A stretch of DNA of 64,000 nucleotides. Origin: Eubacterium maltosivorans (GTDB lineage: Bacteria > Bacillota > Clostridia > Eubacteriales > Eubacteriaceae). Position 1 is the stretch's first letter, and the number at the start of each line of letters is the position of its first letter. Positions 51,524 to 59,826 of the stretch are shown piece after piece. The stretch lies in NCBI RefSeq assembly GCF_002441855.2, contig NZ_CP029487.1, positions 4,080,349-4,144,348 of the forward strand. The letters run 5' to 3'. Position numbers and translations under genes: made by a program. The notes under the pieces are model-generated. The model ran no database searches. It was not told where the DNA came from and saw only the letters and a program-made list of their open reading frames with translations.

Positions 51524-53239
51524 ATGACATTATCGATGTTTATTGGTCTTTTTGGGGGCCTGGGGATGTTTATCTATGGGATGCATCTGATGAGTGAGGG
51601 CTTAAAGATTGTTGCCGGTAATAAGATGAAGCATCTTTTGGAGATTTTGACAAACAATCGCTTTAAAGCTGTGCTGTGTGGGATCATTGTCACCATTATG
51701 GTTCAGAGCTCCAGCACCACGACGGTTATGGTGGTTGGTTTTGTTAATGCATCACTGATGACGCTTACCCAGGCGGCTGGGATTATTCTGGGAGCCAATA
51801 TTGGGACCACCGTAATGGCACAGCTCATTGCCTTCAACGTCACAGCGGTCGCACCCTTTTTTATCGGTGTGGGTACCTTTATGGCTCTTTTTGCCAAAAA
51901 GAAAAGCGCGCGGGATCTGGGGAGTATTCTGCTGGGCTTTGGGATTTTGTTCTTCGGCGTCAATCTGATGTCTTCAACCATGGAGCCATTAAATGACAGC
52001 CCGGAGTTTATACATCTGCTAACGACCTATGGCAAAAACCCGATTTTCGGTCTGCTGCTGGGCACAATCATCACGGGCATTATGCAGAGCTCCGGCGCGA
52101 CACTCGGTCTGCTTCAGGCTCTGGCTATTTCCGGCGTTTTCGCTGGCGTCGGCGGAACAGACGCGATCCAGATCTGTATTCCGATTATGATCGGTACAAA
52201 CATCGGGACCTGTGTCACCGCGCTCTTATCCAGCATCGGAACATCCACCGCGGCCAGAAACGCGGCCTTCATCCACCTTTTTGTGAATATTTTCGGAGCG
52301 GTATGGGTAATGATAGTACTGGGTATTATTGATGCAGTTGCGGTTGTCAATCCGATTTATGAGTTGATTGTCAATATTTCAGGAACGACGATCACAGAGA
52401 CGGGTCAGGTACTGCCCAATGTCGCGCGCCAGATCGCCATGTCACATACCTTCTTTAATGTGGCCAATACCATTGTGCTGCTGCCGATTATTGACCGGTT
52501 TGTAACGCTGCTGGAAAAAATGTTTCCCACAGCCGAAGAGGAAAAGGGGCTGCAGCTGGACGAACGTCTTCTCAATAACCCGTCGGTTGCCCTTGGCCAG
52601 GTTGGCAAGGAGGTCATCCGCCTGAGCAAAATGGCAAAGAAAAACTTTAAAACTGCCTGTGACGCAGTCATGACAGGTGATGAAAAACTGATTGAAAAGA
52701 TTATTGAGCGTGAAGAACGCATTGACGAATTTGAGCATGGTATTATGGACTTTACGGTCAGGCTTTCAAATATGAATGTATCGGAACAGGAAAATGACCG
52801 TCTGGCCTTTTATCTGAAGGGAAGCCATGACCTGGAACGTATCGGGGATCATGCTGAAAATATCAGTGAGCTGGCTGAAATGAAAAATCGTGAAAAAATC
52901 GCTCTGAGTGATGTTGCGACAACCGATCTGGAAAATCTCATTGAGTTTACAAACAGAACATTGAACGATGTGAGCCAGATGATTGAGACAGAGGACAGAA
53001 GCCTCTGCGAACGTGTCTTAAACGAAGAAGACCAGATTGACGCGCTGACCGATAAGCTCAAAAATGAACATATCCGCCGCCTGAATAAAGGACAGTGTAA
53101 CGCCTACGCGGGTGTTGTATATCTTGATCTGCTGGCGAACATTGAGCGTGTCGGCGACCATGCGTCCAATATTGCCAATGACATATTGGAGCTTAAGGAG
53201 CAGCGCGGCGTCAACAAAATTGAGGAGGTAATTTACTAA
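51524..53239 (+). CDS. Na/Pi-cotransporter family protein with PhoU-like domain
   Basis: This 571-residue protein has an N-terminal membrane half with two inverted Na_Pi_cotrans repeats (QSSSTTTVMVVGFVNA and MQSSGATLGLLQALA are the paired QSS motifs) and a C-terminal cytoplasmic PhoU-like helical half (about 350-560). It likely imports phosphate with sodium, or regulates phosphate flux. The start at 51524 follows GGAGGAA; the in-frame extension upstream has no ribosome site. trxB begins at the stop (TAATG overlap). Confidence 0.92.
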   Translation: MTLSMFIGLFGGLGMFIYGMHLMSEGLKIVAGNKMKHLLEILTNNRFKAVLCGIIVTIMVQSSSTTTVMVVGFVNASLMTLTQAAGIILGANIGTTVMAQLIAFNVTAVAPFFIGVGTFMALFAKKKSARDLGSILLGFGILFFGVNLMSSTMEPLNDSPEFIHLLTTYGKNPIFGLLLGTIITGIMQSSGATLGLLQALAISGVFAGVGGTDAIQICIPIMIGTNIGTCVTALLSSIGTSTAARNAAFIHLFVNIFGAVWVMIVLGIIDAVAVVNPIYELIVNISGTTITETGQVLPNVARQIAMSHTFFNVANTIVLLPIIDRFVTLLEKMFPTAEEEKGLQLDERLLNNPSVALGQVGKEVIRLSKMAKKNFKTACDAVMTGDEKLIEKIIEREERIDEFEHGIMDFTVRLSNMNVSEQENDRLAFYLKGSHDLERIGDHAENISELAEMKNREKIALSDVATTDLENLIEFTNRTLNDVSQMIETEDRSLCERVLNEEDQIDALTDKLKNEHIRRLNKGQCNAYAGVVYLDLLANIERVGDHASNIANDILELKEQRGVNKIEEVIY

Positions 53240-54171
53240 TGCATTATGATATTATCATTATCGGGAGTGGCCCTGCCGGGCTGGCGGCGGGTTTATATGC
53301 CGCCAGAGGGCAGATGCGCACACTCATTCTTGAAAAGGGCGGCTTTGGCGGTCAGATCGCTACCAGCTGGGAGGTCGAAAATTATCCCGGAGCGCCGGCA
53401 GATACCACTGGCCCTTCTCTTACTGAGAGAATGAGGGAACAGTGTGTGGATTTTGGCGTTGAATTTCAAACGGAAGAGTTTAAATATTTTGAAAAAACCG
53501 GACAGACCTTTGAGGTAACCACAAGCAGTACGGTATATCAGACAAAGGCGATTATCGTAGCAACGGGCGCCCAGCCAAAACTGCTTGGCTGCCCGGGAGA
53601 GCTTGAGTTTCGTGGACTGGGCGTCTCCTACTGCGCTACCTGCGACGCCAATTTTTTCAGGAACCTTGAAATTGCGGTTGTCGGTGGCGGCGACACGGCC
53701 ATTGAGGAAGCCATTTATCTGACCAAATTTGCGTCTAAAGTAACGGTTATCCACCGCAGAGACAAGCTGCGTGCCGCTAAGGTTCTTCAGGAGCGCGCCA
53801 TGGAAAATGAAAAAATCCGCTTTGTATGGGACAGCGTGGTTGAGGAGATTAAAGGCGATGGGCTGGTTCAGAGCATTGTGGTTAAAAATGTTAAGGACGG
53901 CGCTCTGACAGAGATCCCGGTACAGGGGGTATTTGTCTATGTCGGCCAGATCCCGCACACTCAGTACTTTGTTGGCACTTTAGAAAAGGATGCACGGGAC
54001 TACCTGATCACCGATGAAGATATGTGCACCAACATTCCAGGCGTCTTTGCTGCTGGCGATGTGCGCCGTAAATCTCTGCGGCAGGTGGTGACAGCGGCGG
54101 GAGACGGAGCGATTGCGGCTGTCAGCGCCATCAAATATATTGAGGATTACTCGGAAGTGGCAGAATCATGA
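53239..54171 (+). CDS. trxB: Thioredoxin reductase
   Basis: This 310-residue flavoenzyme passes electrons from NADPH to thioredoxin. It has FAD motif GSGPAGLAAG, redox pair Cys132-Ala-Thr-Cys135, NADP motif GGGDTAIEEA and the NADPH-phosphate arginines HRRDKLRA. The last motif supports NADPH rather than ferredoxin as donor. No thioredoxin gene is adjacent. Overlaps at both ends couple it to the transporter upstream and the BMP lipoprotein downstream, an unusual mixture of functions. Confidence 0.94.
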   Translation: MHYDIIIIGSGPAGLAAGLYAARGQMRTLILEKGGFGGQIATSWEVENYPGAPADTTGPSLTERMREQCVDFGVEFQTEEFKYFEKTGQTFEVTTSSTVYQTKAIIVATGAQPKLLGCPGELEFRGLGVSYCATCDANFFRNLEIAVVGGGDTAIEEAIYLTKFASKVTVIHRRDKLRAAKVLQERAMENEKIRFVWDSVVEEIKGDGLVQSIVVKNVKDGALTEIPVQGVFVYVGQIPHTQYFVGTLEKDARDYLITDEDMCTNIPGVFAAGDVRRKSLRQVVTAAGDGAIAAVSAIKYIEDYSEVAES

Positions 54172-55214
54172 AACGGCTGGCAGCGGTTATCCTCATACTG
54201 CTGACTGCCCTCAGTTTTGGTGGATGTCAGACAAAGGACAGTGAAAAGGCTTATGAGGAACCCGTTATCATGTTCGCGGCCGGTGTCGGAGGCGTTGAGG
54301 ATGGTTCTTTTAACAGCAGTATCATCAACGGCCTGCGAAAGGGCGCCCGTGAGCTGAAGTACGACCTGAAAATTCTTCAGAGTGAGACGGATGATCAATA
54401 CAATGAGAATCTTAAGGCTGCGATTCAGGCAAAACCGGCGATGATCATCAGTGTGACAGGCCACAGTGATCAGCTGCTGGCAGCGGCGGCCCAAAATCCA
54501 GATATCCATTTTGCGTTGATTGACGGAACCACCCCAAAAAACGCGGGAGCTGACTTGCCGGCAAATTTTGTTTCGATGAATTTTGACAATGCCCAAGGTG
54601 CTTTTCTGATGGGCGTTCTGGCGGCATCGGCCAATGACACTTCAGGGGTTCAGGGGTTCATCGGTGGTATGGATATTCCTGTAGTAAAGAGCGCGGAGAT
54701 TGGCTACCGCGCCGGCATTAAAGCCGTTTCTCCGGAAAATGTTGTGGTGAGCAGCAATATCGGCAGCTTTAATGATGCCGAAAAGGCGGGGCAGGTGGCC
54801 GGAGAACAGCACAATCAGGGAGCCGGCGTTATTTTCGGCTTTGCGGGCGGCTCGAATATCGGCGTCATAGAGAACGCCGCGTCTGGCGGTTACTGGTTTA
54901 TCGGCGTTGATCAGGACCAGGCGGTTGTCTATCCGCAGTTTGCGCCGACGATCCTGTGCTCAATGGTCAAAAATGTTGACAACGCAGCTTACGACGCTGT
55001 AAAAATGCAGATGGACGGCAGTTTTAAGGGCGGCATTTACGAGTATGGTGTGGGAAACGGGGGCATTACCCTTGGCAGCGCCGGCGGCAATATTACACCG
55101 GAGCTTCAGTCCATATATGATACATGGCAGAAGGCGATTTCTGACGGAAGCGTCAGGGTACCTGAAACCCAGGCTGAGCTGGACGCCTTCAATGGCCATA
55201 CCGAAGAAGAATAA
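54168..55214 (+). CDS. BMP-family substrate-binding lipoprotein (nucleoside type)
   Basis: This 348-residue secreted protein has a signal peptide ending in a lipobox-like SFGGC with Cys20 as the lipidation site. The Bmp/Med fold is shown by DGSFNSSIINGLRKGARE and the later VDQDQAVVYPQFAPTILCSMVKNVDNAAYDAV. BMP proteins such as PnrA bind purine nucleosides for ABC import. No ATPase or permease gene is adjacent, so it is an orphan receptor here. It overlaps trxB by four bases. A secreted 5'-nucleotidase gene follows, which could supply nucleosides (inference). Confidence 0.9.
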   Translation: MKRLAAVILILLTALSFGGCQTKDSEKAYEEPVIMFAAGVGGVEDGSFNSSIINGLRKGARELKYDLKILQSETDDQYNENLKAAIQAKPAMIISVTGHSDQLLAAAAQNPDIHFALIDGTTPKNAGADLPANFVSMNFDNAQGAFLMGVLAASANDTSGVQGFIGGMDIPVVKSAEIGYRAGIKAVSPENVVVSSNIGSFNDAEKAGQVAGEQHNQGAGVIFGFAGGSNIGVIENAASGGYWFIGVDQDQAVVYPQFAPTILCSMVKNVDNAAYDAVKMQMDGSFKGGIYEYGVGNGGITLGSAGGNITPELQSIYDTWQKAISDGSVRVPETQAELDAFNGHTEEE

Positions 55215-55219
55215 TACGG

Positions 55220-55256
55220 AAAGATGATGCGGCAGAACGCCGTATCATCTTTTTTA
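55220..55256 (+). terminator. Terminator after the BMP lipoprotein gene
   Basis: The stem AAAGATGATGCGGC / GCCGTATCATCTTT (one G-T pair) with an AGAAC loop is followed by six T. It is a member of the repeated terminator family. Confidence 0.93.
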
Positions 55257-55333
55257 AATTTATTTTAATGGGAAAACATGATATAATACCTTGATAGATT
55301 AGAATAAAGCACCCGAATGATGAGGAGATTATA

Positions 55334-57241
55334 ATGTATAAAAAAATATTAGCCATTACTATGGCGGCCCTACTGTTTCTGGCTGGCGTGAACCCCGCCT
55401 TTGCCCAGGATGGTAACGATAATCCGCCAGATGGAACCATCGCGCTGACCATTGTGCACACCAACGATACGCATGGACAATATAAAAACAGCGCCAGTAC
55501 GGTTGGCTTTGAAAAGGTCAAGGCCATTGCCGATAAGGAGAATGCAGATTTGATACTGGATGCGGGGGATGCATTCCACGGCCTGCCTTTTGCGACGATT
55601 GAACAGGGGAAAAGCACTGCGGAGCTGCTCCGTGCAGTTGGATATGATGCGGTATGTCCTGGGAATCATGATTTTAATTACGGCGCGGCAGCGTTGAAGG
55701 CGCTGGGAACGGAAGAACCAGCTGTTAAAACGGAGGATTCAGAGGGCAGGGCCGATAAGGCGCAAAAGAATTTTAAGCTGCTTAACGCCAATGTCGTTAA
55801 TGCCTCCGATGGTCAGAATTATTTTCAGCCTTACATGACAAAAACCGTAACGCGTGGTGAGGAGGTCTCGGTAAAGGTTGGTGTTTTCGGACTGATCAGC
55901 CCGGATATTTACAGCTCAACCGCGCCGGAAAATGTAAAGGATGTCCGATTTGACGATGCTGTGGAAGCGGCGAAAAAGACCGTTAGTAAATTGAAAAACG
56001 ATGAAAAATGTGATGTTATTATCGCGCTTACCCATATTGGAATGACTGAAAAGGAAGGGATGCTGAGCAGCCGGGACATTGCGAAGGCAGTGCCGGAAAT
56101 CAATGTCATCATTGACGGCCATACGCATGCGCAGTATGACGAAGTGGTGGGAAACACACTGATTGCCCAGACCGGCGCCTATTTCAGCAACGCCGGTATT
56201 GTGAAAATTTTTTACGAGCCTGATAGCAGGAAAATCGTCAACACAGTCGGCCGCGTTATTTCGCCAGCGGATGCTGAGGCGTATGAATCAAACTGGGAAG
56301 TTTCAAAAACCATTGAAGACATTGAAGCGCGGCAGAAGCCTGTTTTAAACCAGGTTGTTGGGAAAACTGACGTACCGCTGGAGGGCAGCGCGATTAAAAC
56401 CTATACTGGAGAAACAAACCTGGGGAGGGTGATCACCTCAGCTTATCTGGAGACGACGGGAGCCGATATTGCCTTTGAGAACTGCGGAGGGATTCGAGCG
56501 TCCATTGCAGCAGGAGATATCACCAAGGGCAGCGTTATTGGCGTTTCTCCCTTTGGCAATTATCTGGTGACCAAAAAAATTACCGGGGCTGATCTGAAAA
56601 GCATTCTGGAAAAGTCTCTTGAAATGGGGGCGAATAACCTAAAGGCTTATCAGGAAGGAAAACACGAATGGCCTGCAAACGGCGGCGGTTCCTATCTGCA
56701 GATTGGCGGTATGAAGGTGGCCTATGACCCAGCCAGGTCTTTGGACAACCGGCTGGTATCCGTAGATATCGGCGGCGCTCCCCTTGATCTTGACAGTACC
56801 TATACCGTGGTGACCAACCAGTTTGTGGCTTCAAACGCCTCCAAATACCCTGAGCTGGCGGTCAAGCCAGAGCTTAACCAATACGGTGCTTCTGAGGAGG
56901 CGGTGATGCGCTATATCACAAACCATTCGGGCAAGGAGGAGTGGGTAGCCTTGATGAGTGAAAAAAATCTGAAAGCCGTGGGGGGCAGCGGGGATACCGG
57001 AACACAGCCCGGAAATGAAGCGGTTGAGAATCAGAATCCCATGACGGATCCCTCTGAGGAGGACCCAAAACAAACGTCAGGTACCCAGAATATAACCGGA
57101 ACAGGTGAGAATGCCCCAACCGGAGTCTTTGACAACAAGGCTGGAGCGGCTATTTTTGCCGCGGCAGCCCTGGCTGTGCTGATACTGGGAGCGGCGGTGT
57201 TTAAACATGAGAGTGACTACCGTCAGCAGAAGGAAAAATAG
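55334..57241 (+). CDS. Secreted, membrane-anchored 5'-nucleotidase / metallophosphatase
   Basis: This 635-residue protein has a signal peptide (cleavage likely after AFA, about residue 25). The metallophosphatase domain has THTNDTHG-like HTNDTHGQY, GDAFHG, GNHDFNYG and DGHTHAQYD metal motifs. The 5'-nucleotidase C-terminal domain (about 340-540) is followed by a polar linker and a C-terminal membrane helix with a basic end. No clear LPXTG sortase motif is present, so anchoring is by the helix. It hydrolyses extracellular nucleotides to nucleosides and phosphate, a fit with the nucleoside-binding lipoprotein upstream. Confidence 0.93.
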   Translation: MYKKILAITMAALLFLAGVNPAFAQDGNDNPPDGTIALTIVHTNDTHGQYKNSASTVGFEKVKAIADKENADLILDAGDAFHGLPFATIEQGKSTAELLRAVGYDAVCPGNHDFNYGAAALKALGTEEPAVKTEDSEGRADKAQKNFKLLNANVVNASDGQNYFQPYMTKTVTRGEEVSVKVGVFGLISPDIYSSTAPENVKDVRFDDAVEAAKKTVSKLKNDEKCDVIIALTHIGMTEKEGMLSSRDIAKAVPEINVIIDGHTHAQYDEVVGNTLIAQTGAYFSNAGIVKIFYEPDSRKIVNTVGRVISPADAEAYESNWEVSKTIEDIEARQKPVLNQVVGKTDVPLEGSAIKTYTGETNLGRVITSAYLETTGADIAFENCGGIRASIAAGDITKGSVIGVSPFGNYLVTKKITGADLKSILEKSLEMGANNLKAYQEGKHEWPANGGGSYLQIGGMKVAYDPARSLDNRLVSVDIGGAPLDLDSTYTVVTNQFVASNASKYPELAVKPELNQYGASEEAVMRYITNHSGKEEWVALMSEKNLKAVGGSGDTGTQPGNEAVENQNPMTDPSEEDPKQTSGTQNITGTGENAPTGVFDNKAGAAIFAAAALAVLILGAAVFKHESDYRQQKEK

Positions 57242-57252
57242 AACAATGACCT

Positions 57253-57287
57253 TTTTTACAGGTTGTACTTTTATTTACCTGTAAAAA
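57253..57287. repeat. Perfect 11-bp inverted repeat upstream of gldA
   Basis: TTTTTACAGGT (57253-57263) and ACCTGTAAAAA (57277-57287) with a 13-base spacer. No T run follows on the + strand, so it is either a weak terminator or an operator. Confidence 0.6.
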
Positions 57288-57429
57288 TTAGAGGATAAAT
57301 AGTAAAAAAAGGTTATTGAGAGAAACAGCATGGAAGTATTAAGAAAAATCTTTTATAATATTAAGTAAAGAATGGCTGGTGCTAATAAGACAGCTCGTTC
57401 TCTAATTTTACAAACATGAGGAGGTAATT

Positions 57430-58524
57430 ATGGCTCAGATTTTAATTTCACCAAGCAAATATGTTCAGGGGTCCGGTGAATTGTACCGTTTAGGAGAGTA
57501 TGTTTCTGCATTGGGGAAAAAGGCACTCTGCCTGATTACAGACAGCGGCCTGAAACGAAATCAGGCTGTGCTCGACAAAAGCTTTGAGGGAAGCGGCGTA
57601 TCCGTTGATTATGAAGCTTTTAACCGGGAATGCTGTAAGAAAGAAATCGACCGGATCGGCGCGGTCTGTAAGGAAAAAGGGATTGATGTTGTGATTGGTG
57701 TAGGGGGCGGAAAGACCTTTGATACCATCAAGGCCGTAGGCTATTATCACGACCTGCCGGTTGTGATTGTCCCGACCATTGCCTCCACCGATGCGCCGTG
57801 CAGCGCCCTGTCGGTTATTTACACCGAAGACGGCGTGTTTGAAAGCTATTTGTTCTTAAAACAAAACCCAAATCTTGTTCTGGTTGATACCGACATTATC
57901 GCGAAATCACCGTCGCGTCTGGTTGTTGCCGGAATGGGCGACGCACTGGCGACCTATTTTGAAGCGCGCGCCTGCGAAGCCAGCAACGCCTCTACCTGCG
58001 CGGCTGGCACCACGACAATGGCGGCACAGAATCTGGCAGAGCTTTGCTATGACACGCTGATTGAAGAGGGCTTTATGGCCAAGCTGGCAGCTGATAATAA
58101 CTGCTGTACCAAGTCGCTTGAAAAAATTATCGAAGCCAACACACTGCTCAGCGGTATCGGGTTTGAAAGCGGCGGCCTGGCAGGCGCCCACGCGATCCAC
58201 AACGGCTTTACCGTATTGCCGGAATGCCACCATATGTATCATGGCGAAAAAGTAGCCTTTGGCACACTGGTTCAGCTTGTTCTGGAAGACGCGCCAGTAG
58301 AAGAAATCGAGGAAGTATTGGAATTCTGCCTGTCAGTAGGACTGCCGGTAACGCTCAAGGAACTTGGCGTTGAAGAAGTCACAGAAGAAAAGATCCGTGC
58401 AGTGGCTGAAGCTTCTACTGTCCCGGACGAATCCATTCACAATATGCCATTTGAGGTAACCGCTGATTCTGTTTACGCGGCGATTATGGTCGCGGACAGC
58501 CTCGGTAAGGAATACTTGGGATAA
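57430..58524 (+). CDS. gldA: Glycerol dehydrogenase
   Basis: This 364-residue family III metal-dependent alcohol dehydrogenase oxidises glycerol to dihydroxyacetone with NAD. The dinucleotide motif is GVGGGKTFDT (residues 90-99), with PTIASTDAPCSALSVIY behind it. The zinc ligands are expected in GMGDALATYF, GLAGAHAIHNG and PECHHMYHGEK. Length and motifs match GldA well. A -10-like TATAAT at 57354-57359 has only a weak -35. A class I aldolase gene lies downstream after its terminator. Confidence 0.95.
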   Translation: MAQILISPSKYVQGSGELYRLGEYVSALGKKALCLITDSGLKRNQAVLDKSFEGSGVSVDYEAFNRECCKKEIDRIGAVCKEKGIDVVIGVGGGKTFDTIKAVGYYHDLPVVIVPTIASTDAPCSALSVIYTEDGVFESYLFLKQNPNLVLVDTDIIAKSPSRLVVAGMGDALATYFEARACEASNASTCAAGTTTMAAQNLAELCYDTLIEEGFMAKLAADNNCCTKSLEKIIEANTLLSGIGFESGGLAGAHAIHNGFTVLPECHHMYHGEKVAFGTLVQLVLEDAPVEEIEEVLEFCLSVGLPVTLKELGVEEVTEEKIRAVAEASTVPDESIHNMPFEVTADSVYAAIMVADSLGKEYLG

Positions 58525-58537
58525 AAACAGGAATGAC

Positions 58538-58569
58538 AAAAAGCTCCAGTGTAATGCTGGAGCTTTTTT
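58538..58569 (+). terminator. Terminator after gldA
   Basis: A 12-bp perfect stem (AAAAAGCTCCAG / CTGGAGCTTTTT) is followed by one further T. Confidence 0.92.
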
Positions 58570-58594
58570 GACCCATAGGGATTAAAAACAACAC

Positions 58595-58649
58595 TTGATA
58601 TTTAATGAGAAAAGGTATACACTAAAGAGAGTGGGAGCGCATCGCTCCC
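58595..58649 (+). promoter_or_regulatory. Promoter and 5'-end hairpin of the aldolase gene
   Basis: TTGATA (58595-58600) and TACACT (58618-58623) are 17 bases apart. A 7-bp hairpin with a three-base loop (GGGAGCG CAT CGCTCCC, 58633-58649) would lie at the very 5' end of the mRNA. Confidence 0.68.
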
Positions 58650-58701
58650 GATCTTAAACTTAAACAGGACCGGCAAAACGATCCGATCAGGAGGTTATAC
58701 A

Positions 58702-59589
58702 ATGAAGAAAGAGCAACTGGAAAGAATGGCGAATGGCAAAGGCTTTATTGCAGCCCTGGACCAGAGCGGCGGCAGCACGCCAAAGGCACTGAGATTGTAC
58801 GGCATCGCTGAGGACAGCTATCAGGGCGATGATGAGATGTTTGATTTGGTTCACGCCATGCGGGCGCGGATCATCAAAAGCCCAGCCTTTACATCGGAAT
58901 ATATTCTGGGGGCGATTCTTTTTGAAAAGACCATGGACCGTACCATTGACGATGTTTACACAGCCGATTACCTCTGGGAGAAAAAGGGAATACTGCCGAT
59001 TTTAAAGGTCGATAAGGGTTTGGCCGAGGAAAAGGACGGCGTTCAGCTCATGAAGCCGATCCCGGATCTGGACGGCTTGCTCAAGCGGGCGGCAGACCGC
59101 CATATCTTTGGTACAAAAATGCGCTCAGTCGTTCAATCTGCCAATGCGGCTGGCATTAAACAGATTGTTGACCAGCAGTTTGAAGTGGGCCTGCAAATTG
59201 CGGCAGCCGGCTTTGTGCCAATACTGGAACCGGAAGTCAATATCAAAAGCGCTGATAAAGCAGAATGCGAAAAAATACTGAAAACGGAAATTTTAGACCG
59301 CCTGAATACCCTGGACGACAATGTCCGCCTGATGTTTAAGCTCAGCCTTCCATCTGAAAACGGATTCTTCAGCGACATTATCGCCGATAAGCATGTGGTG
59401 CGCGTGGTCGCGCTGTCCGGCGGCTATACCCGTGAGGAATCAAACGCCCTCCTGGCACAGAATCCGGGCCTTATCGCCAGCTTTTCCAGAGCGCTGTCCG
59501 AAGGGCTGAACGCGAGCCAGAGCGACGCGGAATTTAACGCCATGCTGGCAGAGTCGATCAAGAGCATCTATGATGCCTCAATTAAATAG
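58702..59589 (+). CDS. fda: Class I fructose-bisphosphate aldolase
   Basis: This 295-residue Schiff-base aldolase is of the staphylococcal type ([30 protein letters not shown]). Candidate active-site lysines are Lys105 region ([11 protein letters not shown]) and Lys213 (LMFKLSLPS), the latter in the position of the Schiff-base lysine. It needs no metal and works in glycolysis or gluconeogenesis. A single-gene unit with own promoter and terminator. The gldA neighbour gives dihydroxyacetone, one kinase step from an aldolase substrate. Confidence 0.94.
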   Translation: MKKEQLERMANGKGFIAALDQSGGSTPKALRLYGIAEDSYQGDDEMFDLVHAMRARIIKSPAFTSEYILGAILFEKTMDRTIDDVYTADYLWEKKGILPILKVDKGLAEEKDGVQLMKPIPDLDGLLKRAADRHIFGTKMRSVVQSANAAGIKQIVDQQFEVGLQIAAAGFVPILEPEVNIKSADKAECEKILKTEILDRLNTLDDNVRLMFKLSLPSENGFFSDIIADKHVVRVVALSGGYTREESNALLAQNPGLIASFSRALSEGLNASQSDAEFNAMLAESIKSIYDASIK

Positions 59590-59599
59590 CATTCAACGC

Positions 59600-59639
59600 A
59601 AAAGACCGTATCTGTACGATTCAGATACGGTCTTTTTTT
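59600..59639. terminator. Terminator after the aldolase gene
   Basis: A 15-bp perfect stem (AAAAGACCGTATCTG / CAGATACGGTCTTTT) with a 7-base loop and T run. It may also stop the convergent small ORF transcript. Confidence 0.93.
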
Positions 59640-59667
59640 ATTTCAGATATTGTTTACTGCTCATCAC

Positions 59668-59814
59668 TCAGGAGATCAGGTAGATCATAAACCCAAAGAG
59701 AAGTTCCTCGACCGATTGCAGGCTTTCGGCCGCAAAAGGAGCGGCTTCCTCGGGAATATCATATTTATTCATGGTTTCTTCAAAATCAGTGTAATATTCG
59801 GATTTTACAGTCAT
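59668..59814 (-). CDS. Small 48-residue protein, split homologue of a UROD C-terminal tail
   Basis: This short ORF begins ATG at 59814 with GGAGG five bases upstream, 12 bases after the stop of the UROD gene. It starts MTVKSEYYTDFEETMNKYDI and ends in a hydrophobic FMIYLIS. It is acidic and predicted helical. It resembles the last 42 residues of the UROD-fold protein at 20050-21429: S.Y.T..E near the start, a PE..A block, then L.S.E and an FM.YL end. I therefore regard it as a real gene. The function is unknown; a partner subunit of the methyltransferase is the natural guess. Confidence 0.75.
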   Translation of the reverse strand: MTVKSEYYTDFEETMNKYDIPEEAAPFAAESLQSVEELLFGFMIYLIS

Positions 59815-59826
59815 TGGTGCCTCCTG

